Shown: piece by piece, positions 1 through 6,123 of the stretch
How positions within the stretch are numbered: position 1 is the stretch's first letter
Layout: every line of letters starts with the position of its first letter
Translations under genes and position numbers: made by a program
The notes under the pieces: model-generated
What the model was told of the DNA's origin: nothing
The model's database searches: none
What the model saw: only the letters and a program-made list of their open reading frames with translations
NCBI GenBank assembly: GCA_001804025.1
Contig: MHFC01000072.1
Coordinates: 6,178-12,300 of the forward strand
DNA length: 6,123 nucleotides
Source of the DNA: Omnitrophica bacterium GWA2_52_8
GTDB lineage: Bacteria; Omnitrophota; Omnitrophia; Omnitrophales; Aquincolibacteriaceae
Reading direction: 5' to 3'

Positions 1-345
1 AAATCCCGCATTGCGGCAGGCCGTCACAAAACGGTATAAATGAATGCCGGACGAAGCTGTTACCAGGCGCTCTTCTTCATCGAAAATGATTTCATTCTGC
101 TTAAAACGCAAGAGCGTAATTACCAGCCCCGGAAAACCCTCGTCCGCAAAGATGACGTTGGAGCCCTTCCCTAAAATAAAATAGGGCAGCCGTTCACTCT
201 TCGCATATTCGATGAGGTCCAAAAGCTCCTGCTCATTCGCCGGCTCCGCGAAAAAGCGGGCCTCGCCCCCGACCTGCATGGTGCAGTATTGGGAAAGCTT
301 CGCGTTAAGCCGTAAGGAGGCTTTGATATCGGACGGCAAATTCAT
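1..345 (-). CDS. murB: UDP-N-acetylenolpyruvoylglucosamine reductase MurB, N-terminal 115 residues (3' end outside window)
   Basis: MurB is a cytoplasmic FAD enzyme that uses NADPH to reduce UDP-GlcNAc-enolpyruvate to UDP-MurNAc. The gene starts at ATG 345-343 and is open to the window edge, giving 115 residues of a protein usually near 300. The FAD-binding domain is visible: a TMQVGGEA segment at residues 22-29 (family pattern T-F-x-x-G-G-x-A), an acidic ANEQELLDLI helix at about 36-45, and the flavin loop GKGSNVIFADEG at 59-70, followed by GLVI at 73-76. The catalytic Ser and Glu lie in the missing part, so the MurB subtype cannot be read. The start is supported by a GGAG at 358-355 and by the usual distance to the TMQVGG segment; the next ATG (residue 23) falls inside that motif. 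The first 41 bases overlap the end of murC in another frame, which suggests translational coupling. Identity is secure; the frame shows no defects within the window. Confidence 0.95.
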   Translation of the reverse strand, partial: MNLPSDIKASLRLNAKLSQYCTMQVGGEARFFAEPANEQELLDLIEYAKSERLPYFILGKGSNVIFADEGFPGLVITLLRFKQNEIIFDEEERLVTASSGIHLYRFVTACRNAGF

Positions 346-1720
346 CCGCAGTGTCTCCAATATCCCCGGCACCGATAAACGCTACGACACCCTGCCGCTG
401 GGGATGTTCCAGTAAATACCCGGTAATTTTTTCTTTCAATAAAACTTTTACATGCAGGCGCCCGGACTGCACCATTTCTTCGTAAATGGAACGGACATTG
501 ACCTTGTCATCATAAGCTTCTCCCGCCGCATAAATGTCCGTGAGGATCAGCTCATCGATCTCATCCAAGGCATTTGCAAACTCACGGTACATACGCTGCG
601 TTCTGGAAAACCGGTGGGGCTGAAAAACTACCGTAAGCGGACGGCCCATGCTCCGCAAGGCCTGAAGAGACGCCCGTATTTCCGTCGGATGATGCGCGTA
701 ATCATCCACAATAATCAAATCCCTTGATTTCCATTTAATATCCAGTCTTCTTCCGGCCCCCTGGAATCCGCCAATAACAGCCCTGATTTTTTCCACGTCG
801 ACACCGAGCTGCACTAATAGCGCAATTACGGCCAGAGAATTAAGGACATTATGACGGCCGGGAATACTAATCGAAAACCGGCCGCAAAAAAATCCATATT
901 CATAAACATCAAAGGAAGTCATAAACCCGTTTTCCTCAACATCTCGCACTGAAAAATCCGCAGTTTCAGAAAAACCATAGCTGACGGCCGGCTTTTTGCT
1001 TTGCTTGACGAGCTGGCTTACCAGCGCATCATCCGCACAATAGATCAGCATTCCGGGGTTATGCAAATTGCCGAAGAACTTCACGAAGGACTGCTTCAAG
1101 GAGTCAAAGTTGCTGTAATGATCCATGTGCTCTTCTTCAAGGTTGGTCACGACGGCATAATGGGGATAATAAAGTTCGTGCGTGCGGTCACTTTCATCAA
1201 CTTCGCTGATCCACAGATTGCGGTTACCCAGGAGGGTGTTGGTTCCGAAATTCTTCACCATCCCGCCCACGAGACATGTCGGCTCACTTCCCAACGCAGT
1301 CAGGACATAAGAAAGCATGGAGGTCGTCGTGGTCTTCCCGTGCGTGCCCGTCACTGCGATCGCAGTCTGCGCCTGATTCAAAAGCGCCGAAAGAACCTGG
1401 GCGCGGTGCAGGACATTCTTTCCTTGATGCCGCGCCGCGCTTAGCTCGGGATGATGCGGCTGAATCGCGGAAGAATAAATAATCAAATCCTCATCGCCGA
1501 AGTTGGGGCCGGACTGGGAATAATAAACGGTCATCCCTTCCGAAGCCAGCTGTTCGGTAACTTTTGTCCGGCTGCAATCGGAGCCCGACACCGCATAACC
1601 AAGATGCTTCATGACGCGGGCAAGCGAACTCATGCCGGCCCCGCCGATACCGATAAAATAAACTTTCCGGCAGGCTTTTAAAATTTCCGGTAACGGTTCC
1701 CCTAGTTTGACCGCTTCCAT
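305..1720 (-). CDS. murC: UDP-N-acetylmuramate--L-alanine ligase MurC
   Basis: MurC is a cytoplasmic ATP-dependent ligase that adds L-alanine to UDP-MurNAc, the first step of stem-peptide assembly. It has 471 residues, a normal family length, and ends with TAA at 307-305. The three Mur-ligase domains are clear. The N-terminal UDP-binding domain carries GIGGAGMS at 24-31. The central ATPase domain has the P-loop GTHGKTTTT at 125-133, EVDESD at 173-178 and NLEEEHMDHY at 193-202. GRHNVLNSLAVIAL at 288-301 leads into the C-terminal domain, which has DDYAHHPTEI at 339-348, FQPHRFSRTQ at 366-375 and GAGDIG at 450-455. I place the start at ATG 1720-1718 because GGAGG lies 4 bases upstream. A GTG at 1735 would add five residues but would put that GGAGG inside the gene. 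The start overlaps the end of murG by 19 bases and the last 41 bases overlap murB. There is no fusion to ddl, unlike in Chlamydia. No key residue looks missing. Confidence 0.97.
   Translation of the reverse strand: MEAVKLGEPLPEILKACRKVYFIGIGGAGMSSLARVMKHLGYAVSGSDCSRTKVTEQLASEGMTVYYSQSGPNFGDEDLIIYSSAIQPHHPELSAARHQGKNVLHRAQVLSALLNQAQTAIAVTGTHGKTTTTSMLSYVLTALGSEPTCLVGGMVKNFGTNTLLGNRNLWISEVDESDRTHELYYPHYAVVTNLEEEHMDHYSNFDSLKQSFVKFFGNLHNPGMLIYCADDALVSQLVKQSKKPAVSYGFSETADFSVRDVEENGFMTSFDVYEYGFFCGRFSISIPGRHNVLNSLAVIALLVQLGVDVEKIRAVIGGFQGAGRRLDIKWKSRDLIIVDDYAHHPTEIRASLQALRSMGRPLTVVFQPHRFSRTQRMYREFANALDEIDELILTDIYAAGEAYDDKVNVRSIYEEMVQSGRLHVKVLLKEKITGYLLEHPQRQGVVAFIGAGDIGDTADEFAVRYQSLLTA
354..358 (-). 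promoter_or_regulatory. Ribosome binding site for murB, inside murC
   Basis: GGAGA at 358-354 is followed by 8 bases and then the murB ATG at 345-343. It lies inside the murC reading frame, so ribosomes finishing murC pass over it. This site, with the family-typical N-terminus, supports the start that gives a 41-base overlap. Confidence 0.7.
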
Positions 1721-2877
1721 AAAGCCTCCGCACACACCGCCATCCGCGCCGGCGCCTGACAGCCGCCGAGCTGCGCCAAACTGTGGCTCATGCGCGCCCG
1801 CAAATCGGGGTTGTTTTGCAATTGTTTGATTTTCTGCAGTAACCCTTGAGGCGTCAATTGAGTTTCATCCTGAAGAAAAACTGCCTGCCGCTCACTAAAA
1901 AAAACGGCGTTGGCTCTTTGGTGCTGCGCGGCATGCGGGTATGGTATCACAACCGCAGGAACTTTAAATAGAGCAAGTTCAAACAGGGTGTTTGCTCCGG
2001 CTCGGGTTATAGCCATGTCCGCTTCTCCGTATAGATCCTGCATTCGGGAACTGAAAGCGTTTACGCGGTACTCGACTCCCAACCGACGGGCTTCTTCGGC
2101 AACCCATGACGCATCCTGCATTCCCGTAATGTGTGTAACGGCAATATTCGCTTTTTCTGCAGGCGTCATTAATTTAAACGCCTGCAAAACGGCCTCGTTG
2201 ATCCGCCGCGCCCCCTGAGAGCCGCCCACAATCAGGATCCGGAATGTTTTCCGGGGGCCGGGAGGCTCCGGACTGTGCTCCCGCGCGCTATAAAGTGCGG
2301 CCCGGAGCGGCAGCCCGACGACTTCTCTTCGTTTTAATTTGATCCCCGCAAAGGTGGCCTCGAAAGTCACGCAAACAAGATCGGCGCACCGGACCAGCCA
2401 TTGAGTCGCCTTGCCGGGAATGAGGTTTTGTTCGTGGATGAGCGTCGGAATCTTGCTTAAATGAGCCAAATAAACGCCGGGAAAAGACACATAACTGCCA
2501 AAACCGGCAACCAGTTCAGGCGAGGTACGCCAAAAATGCACGGCCATGGTGACGAAACTTCCCAGAAAATGCCATAACGAAAGGAGCCATCTCAGAGGCT
2601 TGGCGGCGAGAAAGGGAAAATCTTCGAGATAAAGGACATGATTAAATAATCCCGGGGAAACACTTTGAACAATACTGCTTCCCTTTTTCCCGGTCACAAG
2701 GCTTAGAATGCTGCCCGGGTAATGCGTCCGAAGATACTCCGCAAATGCCACGGCCGGAAACAAGTGCCCGCCTGATGGGCCGGCAAGGATTGAGACACGC
2801 GGAGTTTTACCGCAGGGCGCGTCTTTTTTCTCGGCTTTTATGGAAAAACCGGGTGTCAGCGTCTCCATTGGGTCCAT
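1702..2877 (-). CDS. murG: UDP-GlcNAc--lipid I N-acetylglucosamine transferase MurG
   Basis: MurG is a peripheral membrane GT-B glycosyltransferase on the cytoplasmic face. It transfers GlcNAc from UDP-GlcNAc to lipid I, making lipid II. The protein has 391 residues, somewhat longer than E. coli MurG (about 355), largely through a hydrophilic extension of about 25 residues before the first beta strand. The N-terminal loop reads AGPSGGHLFPA at 32-42, where the family usually has GGTGGH; the histidine is kept. Next come GSYVSFPG at 127-134, HEQN at 148-151 and VVGLPLR at 186-192. The C-terminal donor domain has GGSQGA at 218-223, RAGANTLFE at 292-300 and PYPHAAQHQRANA at 312-324, matching the UDP-GlcNAc pocket. 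The gene ends with TAG at 1704-1702. The start ATG at 2877 overlaps the ftsW stop (TAATG). A second ATG at 2868 would remove three residues. I see no Shine-Dalgarno before either, so initiation probably depends on coupling to ftsW. Confidence 0.95.
   Translation of the reverse strand: MDPMETLTPGFSIKAEKKDAPCGKTPRVSILAGPSGGHLFPAVAFAEYLRTHYPGSILSLVTGKKGSSIVQSVSPGLFNHVLYLEDFPFLAAKPLRWLLSLWHFLGSFVTMAVHFWRTSPELVAGFGSYVSFPGVYLAHLSKIPTLIHEQNLIPGKATQWLVRCADLVCVTFEATFAGIKLKRREVVGLPLRAALYSAREHSPEPPGPRKTFRILIVGGSQGARRINEAVLQAFKLMTPAEKANIAVTHITGMQDASWVAEEARRLGVEYRVNAFSSRMQDLYGEADMAITRAGANTLFELALFKVPAVVIPYPHAAQHQRANAVFFSERQAVFLQDETQLTPQGLLQKIKQLQNNPDLRARMSHSLAQLGGCQAPARMAVCAEALWKRSN
1725..1729 (-). promoter_or_regulatory. 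Ribosome binding site for murC, inside murG
   Basis: GGAGG at 1729-1725 stands 4 bases before ATG 1720-1718. It is the strongest Shine-Dalgarno match in the window and decides between that ATG and the in-frame GTG at 1735. It lies within the last codons of murG, so murC translation is probably coupled to murG. Confidence 0.75.
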
Positions 2878-3983
2878 TAGCGCCGGCGCACCGAACCCCG
2901 CGTCGCGCGGTCCATGCCCAGCAACAGCCCCACGGACATAAAGCTAAAGACAATCGAGGTTCCTCCGTAACTGACAAAGGGAAGCGGCAACCCCTTGGTA
3001 GGAATCAATCCGGTGGCCACGAGCATGTGAATCAATGCCTGCAAAACAATCATTAAGGTAATCGAAACGATCAAGAGTTTTTCATAGTCTTGAGTTGCAC
3101 GGTCCGCCATTTGGAGCCCCGACAGGAAAATGATGCCGAACAGTGCCATGATGAGCAGAATTCCCAAAATACCGAGTTCCTCGCCGATAATGGAAAAAAT
3201 AAAATCATTATGCGCTGAGGGTAAATAAAATAACTTTTGAATGCCGCGCCCAAGGCCGGCCCCCTGAACTCCTCCGACGCCATAAGCCAAAAAAGACTGA
3301 ATGATTTGAAAACCGCTTCCTTGCGGATCATCCCAGGGGTTCAAATAGGCCGTCACACGGCTTAAACGGTACGGCACGCGCACGATGAGAAAATAAAAAA
3401 AAGGAAGAAACGCAAAAAACGCGATCAAAACATAGTAGAGCCGGATGCCTGCCCAGAAAAAAAGGACACAGGTGATCAAAAAAATAAAAGCACTTGACCC
3501 CAAGTCCGGCTGTATCAAGGCCAACCCGCATACGAGGCCGACGAGAGCAAGCGGCGGAATAAAGACCGAACCCTTGCCCTTTTTTATGAATTTACGCTTG
3601 CGGGCAAGATAATCCGACAAATAAAGACAAACTGCGATTTTGGCAAACTCCACCGGCTGAAAATTTACCACTCCGAGCCGGATCCAGCGGCGCGCGCCGC
3701 CGGCCGTCTTGCCGAGCATCGGCAGATAAACGACAAGCAGCATCAGGATTGCAAGAAGCATAATGGCACGCGCGTGCTTTTTCCAAAAAGCAACCGGGAC
3801 CGAAGCCGTAAAAAACATCGCCACAGACCCCAGGACGGCATAGACCGTTTGGCGGACTAAAAAGAAGTGCGGATCCCCATAGACATGCAAGGCGTAAATC
3901 GCACTGGCGCTGTAAATCATCACAACACCCAAAACAACCAGTGCAAATACGGCCGATAAAAGCCAGGTCGCGGAACGCGACAT
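2877..3983 (-). CDS. ftsW: SEDS-family peptidoglycan glycosyltransferase FtsW
   Basis: FtsW is an integral membrane lipid II polymerase of the divisome, working with a class B penicillin-binding protein. The 368-residue protein is rich in hydrophobic spans, consistent with the ten transmembrane helices of the SEDS fold. Visible landmarks are VMIYSASA at 21-28 in the first helix, GGARRWI at 95-101, NFQPVEFAK at 107-115 (family usually QPSE), IQPDLGSS at 157-164, and a periplasmic-loop AHNDFIFSIIGEELG at 257-271 whose Asp-260 probably corresponds to the essential SEDS aspartate. GLPLPFVSYGGTS at 331-343 is the C-terminal SEDS signature. The tail is basic and ends in three arginines. I assign FtsW rather than RodA mainly from its position between murD and murG. 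The frame is open upstream into murD, but the start at ATG 3983-3981 is set by GGAG 9 bases before it and by the usual FtsW N-terminus. One base separates it from the murD stop; its own TAA overlaps the murG ATG. Confidence 0.94.
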   Translation of the reverse strand: MSRSATWLLSAVFALVVLGVVMIYSASAIYALHVYGDPHFFLVRQTVYAVLGSVAMFFTASVPVAFWKKHARAIMLLAILMLLVVYLPMLGKTAGGARRWIRLGVVNFQPVEFAKIAVCLYLSDYLARKRKFIKKGKGSVFIPPLALVGLVCGLALIQPDLGSSAFIFLITCVLFFWAGIRLYYVLIAFFAFLPFFYFLIVRVPYRLSRVTAYLNPWDDPQGSGFQIIQSFLAYGVGGVQGAGLGRGIQKLFYLPSAHNDFIFSIIGEELGILGILLIMALFGIIFLSGLQMADRATQDYEKLLIVSITLMIVLQALIHMLVATGLIPTKGLPLPFVSYGGTSIVFSFMSVGLLLGMDRATRGSVRRR

Positions 3984-3984
3984 T

Positions 3985-5286
3985 TTATTTGACTCCAGAC
4001 ACGGAAGGACTCCCCTTAAGGGCCGCCTTATAATCCGCGACGCACTGTTTAAACACATCTCCCCGTTCGAGATAGTTTGAAAACATGTCAAAACTTGCAC
4101 AGCCCGGAGACAAGAGCACCGTATCGCCGGGCGTCGCACCCTGAACCGCAGCTTTCAACGCGGCCGGCAGGGACTCGGCGTTCACAATGCGGCCGCACTC
4201 CCGCCAGCACTTTTCGAGCATGGGCGCTGCTTCCCCGATGAGGATGATCTGCTTCACTTTTTTTTGAAGTTCATCGTTCAGCAGCTCAAAATCATGCGAC
4301 TTCGCGCGCCCTCCGGCAATGAGATGGACCGTCTTGTTCTCGAAAGAATTTAAGGCCCATTTCAAAGACAAGGGGGTCGTGCATTTCGAGTCATTCACGA
4401 ATCGGATCCCGTCATATTCTCCGGCATACTCCAGGCGGTGAGGCAGCCCCCGGAATTCGCGAAAAACGGAACGTACGGCTTTTTCTTCCCAACCATACAC
4501 CGAAGCAATCGCAAGCAAGGCCCGGTAATTATCGCTGAGCTCCGTCTTTGCCGTCATTTGATCAAAATAAATCCGCTTCGACTTAAAAGCGACCTCCGGA
4601 AAATAACGGTCCTGATCCTGTTTACGCAAAACGGCAAAATGAGCCGCTGACCGCGCGCGGAACATATTTAATTTTGAAGCAACATAGTCCGGCATGTCTG
4701 CATGCCAATCCAAATGGTTCGGACTGATATTCAAAAGAACGCCGATTTCAGGAGAAAATTTCGAACAAAACTTCAACTGAAATGAGCTCAGCTCCAAAAC
4801 AACGAACGTCTCGGGCTTAATCTTGTCGAGAATTCCAATCCAGGGCTGTCCGATATTGCCGCATAAGACGGCCTCAAAACCCAGGGAACGGATGAGCTCG
4901 GCTGTAAGCGTTGACACCGTGGTTTTACCGGCAGAGCCCGTAATCGCAATGATGCGGCGCGAGGGACAATACCAGCTTGCCGTTTCGATTTCGCTATAAA
5001 CCGGAAGACGGGCTTGAAAGATGGGGCCTGCGGCCGTCGCAGACGGCCGGACACCGGGGGAAATCAGCACCCAATCAACATCCTTTAAATCAGGGCAATC
5101 GGCATGGTCCAATAAAACACGGATACCCATCGACGAAAGCGCGTGGCCGCGGGTTTGCAGGACCGGGTTGAGTGCCTGGTCCCAGACCGTAACCTCGTGC
5201 CCTCTTTGTTTGAGGACGCGCGCGCTTTCGAACCCAGTGATCCCGAGTCCCCAAACAAGCACGTGTTTTCCCGGTTCCTGTCTCAT
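3985..5286 (-). CDS. murD: UDP-N-acetylmuramoyl-L-alanine--D-glutamate ligase MurD
   Basis: MurD is a cytoplasmic ATP-dependent ligase that adds D-glutamate to UDP-MurNAc-L-alanine. It has 433 residues, a normal length, and ends with TAA at 3987-3985. The N-terminal Rossmann-like domain has VWGLGITGFESA at 11-22 and LISPGVRPS at 74-82. The central domain has the P-loop ITGSAGKTTV at 115-124, CGNIGQPW at 142-149, LELSSFQL at 164-171 and NISPNHLDWH at 186-195. Lys-205 in YVASKLNMF is a good candidate for the carbamylated lysine of the family. The C-terminal domain has FVNDSKCTTP at 296-305, HLIAGGRAKSHDF at 321-333 and LLSPGCASFDMFSNYLERGD at 391-410. The P-loop lacks the usual Asn (GTNGK or GSNGK becomes GSAGK). 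The frame is open upstream to 5475 within mraY, but ATG 5286 is chosen because it gives the family N-terminus, overlaps the mraY TGA as TGATG, and has AAGGTG 5 bases upstream. Confidence 0.96.
   Translation of the reverse strand: MRQEPGKHVLVWGLGITGFESARVLKQRGHEVTVWDQALNPVLQTRGHALSSMGIRVLLDHADCPDLKDVDWVLISPGVRPSATAAGPIFQARLPVYSEIETASWYCPSRRIIAITGSAGKTTVSTLTAELIRSLGFEAVLCGNIGQPWIGILDKIKPETFVVLELSSFQLKFCSKFSPEIGVLLNISPNHLDWHADMPDYVASKLNMFRARSAAHFAVLRKQDQDRYFPEVAFKSKRIYFDQMTAKTELSDNYRALLAIASVYGWEEKAVRSVFREFRGLPHRLEYAGEYDGIRFVNDSKCTTPLSLKWALNSFENKTVHLIAGGRAKSHDFELLNDELQKKVKQIILIGEAAPMLEKCWRECGRIVNAESLPAALKAAVQGATPGDTVLLSPGCASFDMFSNYLERGDVFKQCVADYKAALKGSPSVSGVK
3993..3996 (-). promoter_or_regulatory. 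Ribosome binding site for ftsW
   Basis: GGAG at 3996-3993 is followed by 9 bases and the ftsW ATG at 3983. The site lies in the last codons of murD, and the murD TAA sits one base before the ATG. This supports the short ftsW start over the longer open frame that runs back to 4139. Confidence 0.7.
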
Positions 5287-6123
5287 CAACGCACCTTCAG
5301 CGTACTCAAACCGACAATGGCGAGGATGAAGGCGATGATCCATAGCCGGATCGTGACCTTCGACTCCGGCCAGCCTTTCAACTGCAGATGATGATGAAAG
5401 GGTGACATTAAAAAAATTCTTTTCTTGAACATCTTGAAACTGGCCACTTGTAAAATGACGGAAACAGCTTCCCAAACAAAAACGCCGCCGATGATCACCA
5501 ACACCAGCTCTTTCTTGATCAAGACCGCAACCGTTCCGAGCGCGCCGCCGAGGGCCAGCGATCCGGTATCGCCCATCATCACTTCAGCCGGGACGCAATT
5601 GTACCAAAGGAACCCGGCGCTTGCGCCCAGCAGCGCGGCTGTAAAAACCGCCACTTCGCCGGCCTCCGGCACATACGTCATCGAAAGATAGGCCGTAAAA
5701 TCATAGCGTCCGGTCAAATAAGTGATAATGCTCATCGCGCCGGCCGTAAAAAGCGTGCAGCCGATCGCAAGGCCGTCAAGCCCGTCCGTAAGGTTCAGGG
5801 CATTGGAAGACCCCACTAACACGAGAATGACAAACGGAACAAAGAAAATTCCGAGATCGAGAGCGGCGTGTTTTAAAAATGGAAAATAAAGCCATTGATC
5901 GAAACGCGCATCGAAATACAAATAAGCACCGATCAAAAACCCCATCACTAACTGCCCCGAAAACTTGGTCAGTGAACTCAGGCCTTTCGAACTTTTTGAT
6001 TTTAATTTGATCCAGTCGTCGAGAAAACCGATCGCCCCGAAAGACGTGATGGCCATGAGGCATATCCAAACAAACCGGTTCGTCAGATTTCCTCAGACCA
6101 GGACCGACAGGACGACACTGATC
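5286..6123 (-). CDS. mraY: Phospho-N-acetylmuramoyl-pentapeptide-transferase MraY, C-terminal part (5' end outside window; in-frame TGA)
   Basis: MraY is an integral membrane enzyme that transfers phospho-MurNAc-pentapeptide from UDP to undecaprenyl phosphate, forming lipid I. About 278 codons are present; the N-terminal part lies beyond the window. Numbering from Met at 6056: the paired aspartates are in GFLDDWIKL at 10-18 (E. coli D115/D116), NLTDGLDGLA is at 88-97, MGDTGSLALGG at 161-171 holds the third catalytic Asp, and SPFHHHLQLKGWPE at 218-231 holds the histidine triad. Hydrophobic spans between them fit the polytopic fold. The gene ends in GLSTLKVR, the usual MraY C-terminus, on TGA at 5288-5286. 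The same frame upstream of 6056 still reads as MraY (GNLTNRFVWICL before that Met), so 6056 is an internal Met. A TGA at 6095-6093 interrupts the frame where Trp is expected, and MraY-like sequence (ISVVLSVLV) continues beyond it. If the TGA is real, this copy is broken; I consider a base error about as likely. Confidence 0.93.
5292..5297 (-). promoter_or_regulatory. Probable ribosome binding site for murD
   Basis: AAGGTG at 5297-5292 stands 5 bases before the murD ATG at 5286-5284. It is a moderate Shine-Dalgarno match lying in the last codons of mraY. With the TGATG stop/start overlap, it points to coupled translation and supports the shorter murD start. Confidence 0.6.
6093..6095 (-). other. 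In-frame TGA at an expected Trp codon of mraY
   Basis: Read on the minus strand, the codons around this point give ISVVLSVLV, then TGA, then GNLTNRFVWICL, continuing into the intact MraY sequence. MraY proteins commonly have Trp here (an LLW or LVW before the cytoplasmic-loop strand), so TGG to TGA, a single base change at 6093, is the simplest explanation. No frameshift is needed. What cannot be told is whether the change is biological or an error near a sequence end. Confidence 0.85.

Noticed and set aside
1001..1444. Plus-strand open frame of 147 codons
   Set aside because: It lies entirely antisense to the conserved ATPase and N-terminal domains of murC, its translation has no recognisable domain, and no ribosome site or gap supports it.
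3984..4139. Longer ftsW start giving 52 extra residues
   Set aside because: The added sequence is the murD C-terminal region read in another frame, is not membrane-like, and the ATG at 3983 has GGAG at good spacing.
5021..5391. Overlapping plus-strand open frames opposite the murD start and mraY end
   Set aside because: They are antisense to strongly conserved murD and mraY coding sequence, and their Ser/Arg/Pro-rich translations are typical of shadow frames.
5287..5475. Longer murD start giving 63 extra N-terminal residues
   Set aside because: The extension would overlap the catalytic C-terminal part of mraY, and the ATG at 5286 has a ribosome site, a TGATG junction and the family-typical N-terminus.
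5286..6056. mraY as a complete gene starting at ATG 6056
   Set aside because: The frame upstream of 6056 still encodes MraY sequence (GNLTNRFVWICL), and a start there would remove the N-terminal helices; this Met is internal.
6093..6095. Genetic code change (TGA read as Trp) or selenocysteine
   Set aside because: All other genes remain open with TGG for Trp, mraY ends on TGA at its conserved C-terminus, and the position is an expected Trp rather than Cys/Sec.

Overview
The window is a solid block of peptidoglycan and cell-division genes (a dcw cluster), all on the minus strand. Read in the direction of transcription, from high to low coordinates, the order is mraY (5' end outside the window), murD, ftsW, murG, murC, murB (3' end outside the window). 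No stretch is long enough to be called intergenic. The junctions are a 1-base overlap (mraY/murD), a 1-base gap (murD/ftsW), a 1-base overlap (ftsW/murG), a 19-base overlap (murG/murC) and a 41-base overlap (murC/murB). I see no internal promoter, terminator, RNA gene, repeat, mobile element or CRISPR array. This looks like the interior of one long, translationally coupled operon.

Together the genes cover most of the lipid II route and its use. MurB and MurC make UDP-MurNAc and start the stem peptide. MurD adds D-glutamate. MraY moves the finished UDP-MurNAc-pentapeptide onto undecaprenyl phosphate to give lipid I. MurG adds GlcNAc to give lipid II. FtsW, a SEDS glycosyltransferase, polymerises lipid II at the septum. 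By analogy with other dcw clusters, murE and murF would lie beyond the high-coordinate edge, and ddl, ftsQ, ftsA and ftsZ beyond the low-coordinate edge; none of these can be seen here.

The organism is a bacterium with a complete peptidoglycan pathway and about half G+C by eye. Shine-Dalgarno sites are readable before murD, ftsW, murC and murB. The order mraY-murD-ftsW-murG-murC-murB occurs in many diderm lineages (proteobacteria and several uncultured phyla). The protein sequences feel divergent and would suit an uncultured lineage such as Omnitrophota, but that is a low-confidence guess.

The most notable oddity is an in-frame TGA at 6095-6093 in mraY, exactly where the family normally has tryptophan, with good MraY sequence on both sides. 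It is either a sequence error, a real nonsense mutation or strain variation. Code reassignment is unlikely because the other genes stay open throughout with TGG for Trp, and mraY itself ends on TGA at the expected place. Smaller points are substituted residues in the MurD P-loop and the MurG N-terminal glycine-rich loop, and the long murC/murB overlap. I found no sign of a new or undescribed system.
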